DNA of 64,000 nucleotides from Aquabacterium fontiphilum (GCF_009909205.1 NZ_JAAAPN010000008.1:124001-188000); one strand, 5' to 3'. Positions 17,400-26,939 are shown, counted from the stretch's first letter. Numbers and translations: made by a program. The notes: generated by a model from the letters alone, not told the origin.

Positions 17400-18005
17400 A
17401 TGCCTCGCCTTCCATTCAAGCAACAGGTTCTCAAGGCCCGCGAAGACGCCATCGTCGACGCGGTCAATCGCCTGCTGGCTGAAAAGGGCTTTGACCTGAT
17501 GACCGTCGACGAGGTGGCGGCCGAAGTCGGCATTGCCAAGGCCAGTCTCTACAAGCACTTCGATTCGAAGGAGTCGCTCGCTGCAGCGGCCATGAAGCGC
17601 CTGCTCACGCGGGCCCTGGCCGAACTGGACCGGATCGCCGAGCAGGGCCCGGCGGACGCACTGGGTCGCCTGCGTGCCGTGGCGCGCTGGACGATGGAGG
17701 TGCAACTGGCCGGCGAGATGCCTTCGCTGCCGTCGCAGAACTCGACGCTGCGCGCGGCGCTGGTGGCTGATGCAGACTACATGGCCCAGCTCATCGGGGT
17801 GAGCGAACGGTTGGGCGCCTGGATCACCCAGGCCCAGACAGACGGCCAGCTCAACGACGCCGTGCCACCCGAGGTGGTGCTCTACACCTTGTTTGCGCGG
17901 GCTTGCGACCCGGTATTGCCCGTGCTCAGAGCGGGCGGCCACAGCACCGAACAGATCATCGACTGGGTGCTGTCGACCACCTTTGACGGTCTGAGCCGCC
18001 GCTGA
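17400..18005 (+). CDS. TetR/AcrR-family transcriptional regulator
   Basis: This 201-residue regulator has an N-terminal helix-turn-helix of TetR type (MTVDEVAAEVGIAKASLYKH, residues about 35-54) and a ligand domain without recognised specificity. The ATG at 17400 begins 38 bp after phoD; an upstream in-frame start would add eleven unlikely residues. Its target and ligand are unknown. The 3' end converges with the HNH gene at 18023. Confidence 0.85.
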   Translation: MPRLPFKQQVLKAREDAIVDAVNRLLAEKGFDLMTVDEVAAEVGIAKASLYKHFDSKESLAAAAMKRLLTRALAELDRIAEQGPADALGRLRAVARWTMEVQLAGEMPSLPSQNSTLRAALVADADYMAQLIGVSERLGAWITQAQTDGQLNDAVPPEVVLYTLFARACDPVLPVLRAGGHSTEQIIDWVLSTTFDGLSRR

Positions 18006-18022
18006 GCGGCGGGTTGCGCGCC

Positions 18023-18589
18023 TCAGTTCAGGCGCTTGCGCAGCCGGCTGTGCGCCGGTACGCTGGCCAGCAGGAATTCCATCTGATCGGCCAGGATGCG
18101 CCGCCCCCGCAGGATCATGTCCTCGTGCAGGCTGGGCACGTAGGGCAGGTAAAACAACGACCATCCCAGTTCATCCAGCCGGCGGTTGCCTTTGCGGCCG
18201 TTGCAGCTGCGGCAGGCCGTGATGCAGTTCATCCAGGAGTCGTTGCCGCCGCGCGAGGTCGGCACGATGTGCTCGCGGGTGAGGTCATCCAGCGCGAAGT
18301 GACCGCCACAGTAGGCGCACACCTGCCGGTCGCGGGCGAACAACTTGGCATTCGACAGGCTGGGCTGGGTGCGCCAGGCTCGGCTGGGAATCGCGCCATG
18401 CACCGCGATGATGGGGTGCAATTCCAGTCGCGACGGCCGGCCTGTGCGGCGCTGTACGCCGCCGCGCAACACCATGCAGGGGTCTCCCAGTGTCCACGCG
18501 ACACTGTCTGTGGCATACAGGACCGCCGCTTCCTTGGCCGACAGCCAAGCCTGCGGACGGCCTGACACGTCGAGCTGCAGCACGTCCAT
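18023..18589 (-). CDS. HNH endonuclease family protein
   Basis: This 188-residue protein carries an HNH nuclease domain with zinc-binding CAYCG and CRSCNGRKG pairs around TREHIVPTSRGG, residues about 105-150. The N-terminal LDVSGRPQAWLSAKEAAVLYAT is typical of a single-copy chromosomal HNH family common in proteobacteria, of unknown function, not a homing or restriction enzyme. The start at 18589 is supported by a GGAGG-type site just upstream. The 231 bp between it and the next gene hold only promoter-like sequence. Confidence 0.85.
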   Translation of the reverse strand: MDVLQLDVSGRPQAWLSAKEAAVLYATDSVAWTLGDPCMVLRGGVQRRTGRPSRLELHPIIAVHGAIPSRAWRTQPSLSNAKLFARDRQVCAYCGGHFALDDLTREHIVPTSRGGNDSWMNCITACRSCNGRKGNRRLDELGWSLFYLPYVPSLHEDMILRGRRILADQMEFLLASVPAHSRLRKRLN

Positions 18590-18790
18590 GCTCCCTCCTC
18601 GGAGGACAAAGCGATGCCACAGCATAGAGCAGCTTGTGTGACAGACTCAACCGTCGACCACCTGGACGCGGTGTCCGTACCACAGGGCGCCCTGCGGCAA
18701 GCTGGGGTCGTGGGTGCGCCGCGCTGCAGAAAGTCTCAAAAAAAACTTGCCAGACGGTCACACAGACGCCATCATTTTCTGCAAAATAGC

Positions 18791-18802
18791 ACGACCGTTC
18801 GT
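18791..18802. promoter_or_regulatory. putative TetR operator
   Basis: The 12-bp imperfect palindrome ACGACCGTTCGT (five of six pairs match) lies 18 bp before the GTG start of the TetR gene at 18821. Position and symmetry suggest an autoregulatory operator. A second copy in front of the beta-oxidation genes was not seen. Confidence 0.35.
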
Positions 18803-18820
18803 TTTATTCGAGGCCAGCCT

Positions 18821-19561
18821 GTGTCTGATCTTCTGCCCCACGATGCCCGTCCCGCCGCCGAGGTGGTGCGCGAGCGTGGCCGCGGCGGGCCGCACAAGGG
18901 CCAGCAGACCCGTGCCACCATTCTGGAGGCCGCCTTGAACCTGGCCTCGCAGATGGGCATCGAAGGGCTGTCGATCGGCGCGCTCGCCGAGGTCACGGGC
19001 ATGAGCAAGTCGGGCGTATTCGCCCACTTCGGCTCGCGCGAAGAGTTGCAGATCTCGGTGATCCGCGAATACCACGAGCGGTTTGAAGAAGAGGTGTTCC
19101 GCCCGGCCATCCGCCAGCCCCGTGGGCTGCCCCGGCTGCGCGCCCTGTTTGACAACTGGGTGGCCAAGGTGGCCACCGAAATCGATTCTGGTTGCATCTA
19201 CATCAGTGGCGCCGTCGAGTTCGATGACCGCCCGGGCCCGGTGCGCGACGCGTTGGCCGGCATGGTGCTGATGTGGCACGGCGCGCTGGGCCGCGCCATT
19301 CGCATGGCGGTCGACCTTGGGCACCTTCGCCCCGACACCGATCCGATGCAAATGTTGTTCGAAATCCATGGCCTGATCCTGTCGCTGCACCACGACGCGC
19401 GCTTTTTGCGCTCGGCGGGCGCGGTGGAACGGGCGCGTACGGCCTTCGAGCGTGTCCTGCAGTTTTATGCTGCGGGGGCGCCATCGAAGCCGACTGGATC
19501 GGCTGCGCCCTCGGGTGCGGCCGGCTTCGGGGGGGTCTCTGCCCCCCTGGCCTCTTGTTGA
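18821..19561 (+). CDS. TetR-family regulator, likely of the downstream beta-oxidation genes
   Basis: This 246-residue TetR protein has its helix-turn-helix at about residues 46-70 (SIGALAEVTGMSKSGVFAHFGSRE) and a C-terminal domain of the TetR_C type found in fatty-acid regulators (AVEFDDRPGPVRDAL). The GTG at 18821 gives a typical N-terminus; longer in-frame starts run through promoter-like AT-rich sequence. A G6/C6 hairpin (19530-19547) lies in the last codons. It is 70 bp upstream of an acyl-CoA dehydrogenase, suggesting local control, perhaps relieved by acyl-CoA. Confidence 0.82.
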   Translation: MSDLLPHDARPAAEVVRERGRGGPHKGQQTRATILEAALNLASQMGIEGLSIGALAEVTGMSKSGVFAHFGSREELQISVIREYHERFEEEVFRPAIRQPRGLPRLRALFDNWVAKVATEIDSGCIYISGAVEFDDRPGPVRDALAGMVLMWHGALGRAIRMAVDLGHLRPDTDPMQMLFEIHGLILSLHHDARFLRSAGAVERARTAFERVLQFYAAGAPSKPTGSAAPSGAAGFGGVSAPLASC

Positions 19562-19631
19562 CCCCCCATCGCCTGGCCGACGAGATCAGGTTTTTCTTGT
19601 AAACGTGTCTTTTTGACCGAGGAGCTTCACG

Positions 19632-21422
19632 ATGCCTTCTTACACCCCCCCGCTGCGCGACATGCAATTCGTGATGCACGAACTGCTGGGCGCCGTTGAC
19701 GAACTCAAGCAGATCCCGAAGTACGCCGATCTGGACGCTGACACCGTCAACGCGGTGCTGGAAGAAGGTGGCAAGTTCGCATCCAAGGTCATCGCTCCCC
19801 TGAACCTGGTCGGCGACGTGCAAGGCTGCGTGCTCAACAAGGAAACCCACGAAGTCAAGACGCCCGACGGCTTCAAGGAAGCCTACAAGCAGTACACCGA
19901 AAACGGCTGGTCTGGCCTCTCGGCCGACCCCGAGTACGGCGGTCAGGGCATGCCCCAGCTGGTCAACCAGGCCATCTACGAAATGATGAACTCGGCCAAC
20001 CAGGCCTGGACCATGTACCCCGGTCTGAGCCACGGCGCTCACGCCTGTCTGGAAGTGCACGGCACCCCCGAGCAAAAGGCCATGTACCTGCCCAAGCTGA
20101 CCTCGGGCGAATGGACCGGCACCATGTGTCTGACCGAGCCGCATTGCGGCACCGACCTGGGCCTGCTGCGCACCAAGGCCGAGCCCGTGGGCGATGGCAC
20201 CTACAAGATCACCGGCGCCAAGATCTTCATCTCGGCCGGTGAGCACGACATGGCCGACAACATCGTCCACCTGGTGCTGGCCCGCCTGCCGGACGCCCCT
20301 GCTGGTTCGAAGGGCATCTCGCTGTTTGCCGTGCCCAAGTTCCTGGTCAACGCCGATGGTTCGCTGGGCAAGCGCAACGGCATCTACTGTGGCGGCCTCG
20401 AGCACAAGATGGGCATCCACGGCAATGCCACCTGCCAGATGGTGCTGGAAGACGCCGTCGGCACGCTGGTGGGTCAACCCCACCGCGGCCTGCCTGCCAT
20501 GTTCGTGATGATGAACGGCGCTCGCCTGGGCGTGGGCAACCAGTCGCTGGGCCTGACCCAAGTGGCTTACGAAAACGCCGTGAACTACGCCAAGGACCGC
20601 GTGCAGATGCGTGCGCTGTCTGGCCCGAAGCGCACTGACCTGCCGGCTGACCCCATCATCGTGCACCCCGATGTGCGCAAGATGCTGCTGATCGCCCGTG
20701 CCTATGCCGAAGGCGCCCGTGCGCTGGTGTACTACACCGCCATCGAGCTGGACAAGGAGCACAACCACCCCGACGAGGCTGTCCGCAAGGAAGCCGCCGA
20801 CACCGTGGCGCTGCTGACCCCGATCGTCAAGGCCTTCATCACCGACAACGCCTGGGAAGCCACCCGCCATTGCCAGCAAGTCTTCGGCGGCCACGGCTTC
20901 ATCCACGAGTGGGGCATGGAGCAGTTCGTGCGTGACGCCCGCATCAACATGATCTACGAGGGCACGAACACCGTGCAGTCGCTGGACCTGTTGGGCCGCA
21001 AGGTGCTGGGCGATGCCGGCGCGAAGCTGACGGCCTTCGGCAAGAAGATCAGCCGCTTCGTCAAGGAAAACGCCGACAACGAAGCCATGCAGGAGTTCAC
21101 CAAGCCCCTGGCCGATCTCGGCCAGAAGGTGCAGGCCTTCACGATGGAGATCGGCATGAAGGGCATGCAGAACCCTGACGAAGTGGGCGCTGCCGCTGTC
21201 GACTACCTGCGCGTGGTTGGCCACATGGTCTACGCTTACTTCTTCGCCCGCATGGCCAAGATCGCCCTCGAGAAGCAAGGCTCGGGTGACAAGTTCTACG
21301 CCGCCAAGCTGGCCACGGCCCGCTTCTACTTCGCCAAGCTGCTGCCCGAGGTCGAGACCGCGATGATCACCGCCAAGGCTGGCCTGAAGCCGCTGATGGA
21401 AATGGAAGAAGCCCTGTTCTGA
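19632..21422 (+). CDS. acyl-CoA dehydrogenase, 596-residue class
   Basis: This flavoenzyme performs the first oxidation of acyl-CoA in beta-oxidation. The order is N-terminal extension, FAD-binding domain (MCLTEPHCGTDLG, about residues 165-177), and C-terminal catalytic region with MIYEGTNTVQSLDLLGRKV, followed by the extra C-terminal domain of this large class. The same architecture includes methylthiopropionyl-CoA dehydrogenase DmdC, so chain specificity is open. Codon use is strongly biased (gct, gaa, aag), as in highly expressed genes, and continues through the next two genes. Confidence 0.88.
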   Translation: MPSYTPPLRDMQFVMHELLGAVDELKQIPKYADLDADTVNAVLEEGGKFASKVIAPLNLVGDVQGCVLNKETHEVKTPDGFKEAYKQYTENGWSGLSADPEYGGQGMPQLVNQAIYEMMNSANQAWTMYPGLSHGAHACLEVHGTPEQKAMYLPKLTSGEWTGTMCLTEPHCGTDLGLLRTKAEPVGDGTYKITGAKIFISAGEHDMADNIVHLVLARLPDAPAGSKGISLFAVPKFLVNADGSLGKRNGIYCGGLEHKMGIHGNATCQMVLEDAVGTLVGQPHRGLPAMFVMMNGARLGVGNQSLGLTQVAYENAVNYAKDRVQMRALSGPKRTDLPADPIIVHPDVRKMLLIARAYAEGARALVYYTAIELDKEHNHPDEAVRKEAADTVALLTPIVKAFITDNAWEATRHCQQVFGGHGFIHEWGMEQFVRDARINMIYEGTNTVQSLDLLGRKVLGDAGAKLTAFGKKISRFVKENADNEAMQEFTKPLADLGQKVQAFTMEIGMKGMQNPDEVGAAAVDYLRVVGHMVYAYFFARMAKIALEKQGSGDKFYAAKLATARFYFAKLLPEVETAMITAKAGLKPLMEMEEALF

Positions 21423-21438
21423 TACAAAGACAGGTCAA

Positions 21439-21480
21439 GGGAGGCGGTCGCTACCGGCTGCCTCCCGTTTCTACTTTTTT
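21439..21480 (+). terminator. stem-loop with T-rich tail between acyl-CoA dehydrogenase and FadN-like genes
   Basis: The stem GGGAGGC...GCCTCCC (21439-21466) is followed by TTTCTACTTTTTT. It looks like an intrinsic terminator inside the operon, so it may only attenuate and lower expression of the downstream genes relative to the dehydrogenase. Confidence 0.6.
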
Positions 21481-21517
21481 GCCATCTCCATTCCACTGAG
21501 TTCCTCGAGGAGAGAAC

Positions 21518-23917
21518 ATGAGTCGATTCAATGTGCGCAAGGTGGCCGTGCTCGGCGCCGGCGTGATGGGCGCCCAGATCGCGGCCCACATGGTCAACTG
21601 CAAAGTGCCGGTCGTGCTGTTCGACCTGCCCGCCAAGGAAGGCCCCAAGAACGGCATCGTCACCAAGGCCGTTGAAAACCTGAAGAAGCTCAAGCCCGCT
21701 CCGCTGGGCGTGGCTGAAGACGCCGCCCTGATCCAGCAGGCCAACTACGAAGAGCACCTTGAGGAACTGCGTGGCTGCGATCTGATCATCGAAGCGATCG
21801 CTGAACGTCTGGACTGGAAGGAAGATCTCTACAAGAAGATCGCTCCCTTCGTCAATGACACTGCCATCCTGGCCACCAATACGTCGGGTCTGTCGATCAC
21901 GGCGATGGCCAACGTGCTGCCCGAGCAGCTGCGCTCGCGCTTCCTGGGTATCCACTTCTTCAACCCGCCGCGTTACATGACGCTGCTGGAGCTGATCCCC
22001 ACGGAGTACACCAACCCGGTCGTGGTCGACCAGCTGGAAGCCTTCAGCACCAGCGCTGTCGGCAAGAACGTCCTGCGCGCGTACGACACCCCCAACTTCA
22101 TCGCCAACCGCGTGGGTGTGGCCGGCATGCTGCTGACCTTCCGCGAAGTCGAGCGTTCGGGCCTGGGCTATGACGTCGTCGACGACCTGACCGGCAAGAA
22201 GCTGGGCCGCGCCTCGTCGGCCACCTTCCGCACCGCCGACGTGGTGGGTCTGGACACCATGGCTCACGTCATGAAGACCCTGCAGAACGGTGCCAAGGAT
22301 GACCCGTTCGCCGACGCCTTTGCCACCCCCGCGTCGCTGACCAAGCTGCTGGAACTGGGCAACCTGGGTCAGAAGACCAAGGCTGGCTACTTCAAGAAGG
22401 AAGGCAAGACCATCCTGCAGTTCAACGCCGAAACCGGCGAGTACGTGGCTGCCGGCGGCAAGGCCGACAAGGAAGTCGCCGACATCCTCAAGAAGCCCGC
22501 GGCCGAGCGCCTGAAGGCCCTGCGTGAGTCGAGCAACCCGCAAGCCCAGTTTGTGTGGGCCATCCTGCGCAACGCGTTCCACTATGCGGCTGTCACGCTG
22601 GAGTCGATCGCCGAGACCGCGCGCGATGTGGACTTCGCGATGCGCTGGGGCTTCGGTTCCAAGCAAGGCCCCTTCGAGCTGTGGCAAGAAGCTGGCTGGA
22701 AGCAAGTGGCCGAATGGGTGAAGGCTGACATCGACGCGGGCAAGGCCCTGTCGAAGGCCCCGCTGCCCGCCTGGGTGTTCGACGGCCGCGACGGTGTGCA
22801 CACCGCCGAAGGCTCGTGGGCCCCGAAGGCTGGCAAGTATGTGCCCGTGCGTGACCTGCCCGTCTACAAGCGCCAGTTCTTCCGTGAAAACGTGCTGGGC
22901 TCGAACGCCCCCACGGCAGCCGACGCCGGCAAGACGCTGTTCGAAGACGCCGCGATCCGCCTGTGGACGCTGGATGACGAAGTGGTCATCGCCTCGATCA
23001 AGTCCAAGATGCACACCATCTCGGCCGAGGTCACCGCTGGTCTCACCAAGGGTCTGCAACTGGCCGAAGAAAGCTACAAGGGCTTGGTGATCTGGTCGCA
23101 AGACGGCCCGTTCTCGGCCGGTGCTGACCTGCAGTCGATGATGCCCGCCTTCATGGCCGGCGGCGGCAAGGCCATTGCCCCGTTCGAGAAGCAGCTGCAG
23201 GACTTCATGCTGAGCCTGCGCTACAGCAACGTGCCCACCGTGGCCGGCATGCACGGCTTGGCCCTGGGTGGCGGCTGTGAGCTGGCCGTGCACTGCGCAC
23301 GCCGCGTGGCCGCCATGGAAAGCTACGTCGGTCTGGTGGAAGTGGGCGTGGGCCTGATCCCTGGCGGTGGCGGCCTGGCTTACCTGGCACGCCGTGCAGC
23401 CGAGCTGCTCGAGCCGTCCAAGGGCGTGTCCGGCCAGGCCGGTGGCGACCTGATCGGTTTCCTGAAGGAAGGCTTCCAGGCGGCTGCCATGGCCAAGGTC
23501 GGCACCTCGGCCATCGAGACCCGCAAGTTCGGTTACCTGATCGACGGCGACGTGATCGTGCCGCACAAGGACGAAGTCCTGCACGTGGCCATCGCCCAGG
23601 TCAAGGCCATGTACGAGTCGGGCTACCGTGCCCCGGCCAAGAAGCTGTTCCCGGTGGCCGGCCGCAGCGTCAAGGCCACGCTGCAGTCTTCGCTGATCAA
23701 CATGCGTGATGGCGGCTTCATCTCGCAGCACGACTACTACATCAGCTCGTGCATCGCCGACGTGCTGACCGGCGGCGACGTCGACTACGGCACCCTGGTG
23801 AGCGAGGAGTACCTGCACGCCCTGGAGCGCAAACACTTCTGCACGCTGCTGGACAACCCCAAGACGCAAGAACGCATCATGGGCATGCTGTCGACCGGCA
23901 AGCCTGTCCGCAACTGA
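21518..23917 (+). CDS. 3-hydroxyacyl-CoA dehydrogenase / enoyl-CoA hydratase (FadN-like)
   Basis: This 799-residue bifunctional protein starts with an NAD-binding 3-hydroxyacyl-CoA dehydrogenase module (AVLGAGVMGAQIAAH, residues about 10-24; IHFFNPPRYM) and ends with a crotonase-type module (GLALGGGCELAVHC, VGVGLIPGGGG). This order is reversed relative to E. coli FadB and matches Bacillus FadN. It catalyses hydration and second oxidation in beta-oxidation. It sits between the acyl-CoA dehydrogenase and thiolase genes, like a rearranged fadNAE operon. Start is supported by GAGGAGAG upstream. Confidence 0.9.
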   Translation: MSRFNVRKVAVLGAGVMGAQIAAHMVNCKVPVVLFDLPAKEGPKNGIVTKAVENLKKLKPAPLGVAEDAALIQQANYEEHLEELRGCDLIIEAIAERLDWKEDLYKKIAPFVNDTAILATNTSGLSITAMANVLPEQLRSRFLGIHFFNPPRYMTLLELIPTEYTNPVVVDQLEAFSTSAVGKNVLRAYDTPNFIANRVGVAGMLLTFREVERSGLGYDVVDDLTGKKLGRASSATFRTADVVGLDTMAHVMKTLQNGAKDDPFADAFATPASLTKLLELGNLGQKTKAGYFKKEGKTILQFNAETGEYVAAGGKADKEVADILKKPAAERLKALRESSNPQAQFVWAILRNAFHYAAVTLESIAETARDVDFAMRWGFGSKQGPFELWQEAGWKQVAEWVKADIDAGKALSKAPLPAWVFDGRDGVHTAEGSWAPKAGKYVPVRDLPVYKRQFFRENVLGSNAPTAADAGKTLFEDAAIRLWTLDDEVVIASIKSKMHTISAEVTAGLTKGLQLAEESYKGLVIWSQDGPFSAGADLQSMMPAFMAGGGKAIAPFEKQLQDFMLSLRYSNVPTVAGMHGLALGGGCELAVHCARRVAAMESYVGLVEVGVGLIPGGGGLAYLARRAAELLEPSKGVSGQAGGDLIGFLKEGFQAAAMAKVGTSAIETRKFGYLIDGDVIVPHKDEVLHVAIAQVKAMYESGYRAPAKKLFPVAGRSVKATLQSSLINMRDGGFISQHDYYISSCIADVLTGGDVDYGTLVSEEYLHALERKHFCTLLDNPKTQERIMGMLSTGKPVRN

Positions 23918-23935
23918 TCGATCGGAGACACACAC

Positions 23936-25159
23936 ATGTCGAAGCAACTTCGTGACGTTTACATCGTCGCCGCCACCCGCACCCCGATCGGCAAGTCGGG
24001 CCGCGGCGTGTTCAAGAACACCCGCCCCGAAACCCTGCTGGTGGCCACCATCCAGAACGCCCTGAAGCAGGTTCCCACGCTGGATCCGGCCGCCATCGAA
24101 GACTCGATCATCGGTTGCGCCATGCCGGAAGGCGAGCAGGGCATGAACGTGGCCAAGATTGCCAACCTGCTGGCCGGTCTGCCCAAGACCGTCGCAGGCG
24201 TGACAATCAACCGCTTCTGCGCATCGGGCATCACCGCCGTGTCCATGGCCGCCGACCGCATCCGCGTGGGCGAGGCCGAGGTCATGATCGCTGGTGGCGT
24301 CGAGTCGATGTCCATGGTGCCGATGGGCGGTAACAAGCCGTCCTTCCACCCCGACGTGGTCAATGTCGATGAGAACGTGGGCATCGCCTACGGCATGGGC
24401 ATGACCGCCGAGAAGGTGGCCGAGAAGTGGCAGGTGACCCGTGAAGAGCAGGACGCCTTCGCCACCGAATCGCACCGTCGCGCCATCGCTGCTCAGCAAG
24501 CGGGCTACTTCGATGCCGAGACCACCCCGATCGAGATCGAGGTTCGTACCCCGAACCTGGAGACCGGCGAGGTCACCATCACCAAGAAGACCATCAGCCG
24601 CGACGAGGGCGCACGTCCCGACACCTCGCCCGAAGGTCTGGCCAAGCTGCGCCCGGTGTTTGCTGCCAAGGGTTCGGTCACGGCCGGTAACTCGTCGCAG
24701 ACGTCGGACGGCGCTGGCTGTCTGATCCTGGCTTCGAAGGAGGCCTGTGAGAAGTACGGCCTGAAGCCGCTGGCCCGATTCGTGGCCTTCGCGGTCAAGG
24801 GCGTGCCGCCCGAGATCATGGGCATCGGCCCGATCGAGGCCATCCCGCTGGCACTGCAGTACGCGGGGCTGAAGGCTTCGGATCTGGACTGGATCGAGCT
24901 GAACGAGGCCTTTGCCGCCCAGTCGCTGGCCGTGCTGAAGGATCTGGACAGCAAGGGCCACGTGCTGGACCGTGCGAAGGTCAACCCGATGGGCGGCGCG
25001 ATTGCCCTGGGCCACCCGCTGGGCGCCACGGGTGCCATCCGCGCTGCCACCGTGGTGCACGGTCTGCGCCGCACGGGCGGCCGCTATGGCATGGTGACGA
25101 TGTGCATCGGCACCGGCCAGGGCGCTGCCGGCATCATCGAGCGCGTGGACAGCCTGTAA
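23936..25159 (+). CDS. acetyl-CoA C-acyltransferase (thiolase)
   Basis: This 407-residue thiolase cleaves 3-ketoacyl-CoA and completes the cycle with the two preceding enzymes. Catalytic residues are visible: nucleophile C95 (NRFCASGI), H360 (GHPLGATG) and C390 (MCIGTGQG). It begins 18 bp after the FadN-like gene and is followed by a strong terminator. Length and motifs fit the FadA/PcaF class; degradative thiolase is the best reading. Confidence 0.92.
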   Translation: MSKQLRDVYIVAATRTPIGKSGRGVFKNTRPETLLVATIQNALKQVPTLDPAAIEDSIIGCAMPEGEQGMNVAKIANLLAGLPKTVAGVTINRFCASGITAVSMAADRIRVGEAEVMIAGGVESMSMVPMGGNKPSFHPDVVNVDENVGIAYGMGMTAEKVAEKWQVTREEQDAFATESHRRAIAAQQAGYFDAETTPIEIEVRTPNLETGEVTITKKTISRDEGARPDTSPEGLAKLRPVFAAKGSVTAGNSSQTSDGAGCLILASKEACEKYGLKPLARFVAFAVKGVPPEIMGIGPIEAIPLALQYAGLKASDLDWIELNEAFAAQSLAVLKDLDSKGHVLDRAKVNPMGGAIALGHPLGATGAIRAATVVHGLRRTGGRYGMVTMCIGTGQGAAGIIERVDSL

Positions 25160-25189
25160 TTCGCTGACTGCGTGATCGACGCCTGAGAA

Positions 25190-25213
25190 AGCCCGCCAGC
25201 GTGCGGGCTTTTT
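25190..25213 (+). terminator. intrinsic terminator after thiolase gene
   Basis: A 7-bp GC stem (AGCCCGC 25190-25196 with GCGGGCT 25203-25209), a 6-nt loop and a run of five Ts mark the end of the beta-oxidation operon. Confidence 0.85.
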
Positions 25214-25245
25214 CTTCGGCGCATGACATGTGAACTCGAGAGTCC

Positions 25246-26094
25246 ATGGAATCGTTCAAGGTCCTCACCGATGATGGGCACAGTCTGGCGGCGCGTTGCT
25301 TCCGGCCGCATGGTGCGCCTGCACGGCGTGCCGTGATCCTGGCCAGTGCGCTGGGCGTGCCACAGCGCTTCTATGAGCGCTATGCGACCTGGCTTGCGCA
25401 ACATGGTTGCGTTGTCTACACCTTCGACTGGCGCGGCATCGCTGAGTCGGCGCCTGACGACCTGCGCCACTACCGCGCCAAGTTGATGGATTGGGCGCGT
25501 CAGGATGCGCCAACCTTGATGAAGCTTGTGGCCCAGCGTCATCCGGGGCTGCCCATCAGCTGGTTCGGCCACAGCATGGGCGGCATCCTGTTCGGCGCCA
25601 TGCCGCAGCATCCGGCCATTGACCATGTGGTCACGCTGGGCAGTGGCAGTGGCTACAAGGCCCACCTCGCGCGGCCGTTGCGCTATGTGATCGGTGCTTT
25701 CTGGCACGTCATCGTGCCCCTGAGCGTGGCGCGGCATGGCTACTTCGCCGGGCAACGGCTGCGCGCTGTGGGCGACCTGCCGCGGGGCATCGTGGCCCAG
25801 TGGAAGCGCTGGTGCGCCACGCCGGAGTTCGTGATGAGCGAGGGCGCCGCCGTGCGCGAGGCCTACGCGCGTGTGCGCGTGCCCATCACGGCGGTGCTGT
25901 TCACCGACGACACCATGGCGAGCGCGGCCGGCATTCGGGCGGTTCATGCGCCTTACACCGGCACGCAGGTGAACTACCTGACCCTGCGCCCGCAGGACCT
26001 CGGCTTGCGCGCCGTGGGCCATTTCCATTTCTTCCATCCGCGCACCGGCCCGCATGGCTGGCGCGCGAGCCTGCCCTGGCTGGGGCTGGCGTGA
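25246..26094 (+). CDS. alpha/beta hydrolase (COG4757-like)
   Basis: This 282-residue protein has the alpha/beta hydrolase fold with nucleophile elbow GHSMGG (residues about 108-113) and the VFDWRG-like oxyanion segment YTFDWRGIAES. It resembles the paralogue at 40128 (shared QW...WC and late GHFHFF/GHIDWF pattern). Substrate is unknown; its place between beta-oxidation genes and a crotonase suggests an ester or thioester. It follows the terminator at 25190, so it likely has its own promoter. Confidence 0.8.
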   Translation: MESFKVLTDDGHSLAARCFRPHGAPARRAVILASALGVPQRFYERYATWLAQHGCVVYTFDWRGIAESAPDDLRHYRAKLMDWARQDAPTLMKLVAQRHPGLPISWFGHSMGGILFGAMPQHPAIDHVVTLGSGSGYKAHLARPLRYVIGAFWHVIVPLSVARHGYFAGQRLRAVGDLPRGIVAQWKRWCATPEFVMSEGAAVREAYARVRVPITAVLFTDDTMASAAGIRAVHAPYTGTQVNYLTLRPQDLGLRAVGHFHFFHPRTGPHGWRASLPWLGLA

Positions 26095-26129
26095 GCGTTC
26101 AGCCCGACTTTCACCAAGAGGAGACAACC

Positions 26130-26909
26130 ATGTCCCAAGACATCCTGGCCCACCGCGAAAGCGGCGTGCTGACCCTGACCTTCAACCGTCTGGACAAGAA
26201 AAACGCCATCACCACGGCGATGTACACGGCCTTGGCCGTGGCGCTGGAAGAGGCCGCTGGCGACGACAGCGTGCGGGTGGCCGTGATCCAGGGCGACCTG
26301 GGTTGCTTCACGGCGGGCAATGACCTGGCCGACTTCCTCAACAACCCTCCTGACATGCGTCCGGGCGCTGAGCCGGCGCCGGTGGTGCGCTTCCTGAACA
26401 TCATCAAGGTGTTTCCCAAGCCGCTGGTGGCCGCCGTGGCGGGCCCGGCCGTGGGCATCGGCACCACGCTGCTGTTGCACTGCGACCTGGTTTATGCGGG
26501 CGACAATGCGGCTTTCAGCATGCCCTTCGTGAACCTGGGCCTGTGCCCCGAGGCTGGGGCCAGCTTGCTGCTGACGCAATTGGTAGGCTACCCCCGTGCG
26601 GCCGAGAAGCTGATGCTGGGTGAAGCCTTCTATGCGGAAGAGGCGCTGGAGATGGGCTTGGTCAACCGCGTGTTACCGCCGCAAGAAGTCAACGGCTATG
26701 CACAGGCCCAGGCCGCCAAGCTGGCTGCCAAGCCGCTGGCCTCGCTCAAGGCGACCAAGCAGTTGATGAAGATGTCGCAGCCCGCCCAGCTCAACCCGGT
26801 GATGGATGCCGAGTTGCAGCAGTTCGGCACGTTGCTGCGGGGGCCGGCGGCCAAGGAGGCCATCAGCGCCGTGATGGAGAAGCGCAAGCCCGACTTCTCC
26901 AAGTGTTGA
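26130..26909 (+). CDS. enoyl-CoA hydratase/isomerase family protein
   Basis: This 259-residue crotonase-fold protein has the oxyanion-hole segments CFTAGNDLADF and AGPAVGIGTTLLLHCDLVYA and the catalytic-loop glutamate in GLCPEAGAS. It starts at ATG 26130 with AAGAGGAG upstream, 35 bp after the hydrolase. It probably serves beta-oxidation of unsaturated or branched acyl-CoAs; exact reaction not assigned. A second crotonase lies at 54524. Confidence 0.87.
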   Translation: MSQDILAHRESGVLTLTFNRLDKKNAITTAMYTALAVALEEAAGDDSVRVAVIQGDLGCFTAGNDLADFLNNPPDMRPGAEPAPVVRFLNIIKVFPKPLVAAVAGPAVGIGTTLLLHCDLVYAGDNAAFSMPFVNLGLCPEAGASLLLTQLVGYPRAAEKLMLGEAFYAEEALEMGLVNRVLPPQEVNGYAQAQAAKLAAKPLASLKATKQLMKMSQPAQLNPVMDAELQQFGTLLRGPAAKEAISAVMEKRKPDFSKC

Positions 26910-26939
26910 TGGGCTGCGTGCCCTGGCGCGCTGTGGCCG

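Noticed and set aside
18614..18820. Longer N-terminus for the TetR regulator at 18821
   Set aside because: The in-frame extension runs through AT-rich promoter-like DNA and the ACGACCGTTCGT palindrome and has no regulator-like sequence.
21326..25060. Open frame of 1244 codons on the minus strand
   Set aside because: It is antisense to three clearly recognised beta-oxidation genes; long empty frames opposite high-GC, strongly codon-biased genes are expected, and the translation (His/Gln/Val/Gly-rich) resembles no protein.
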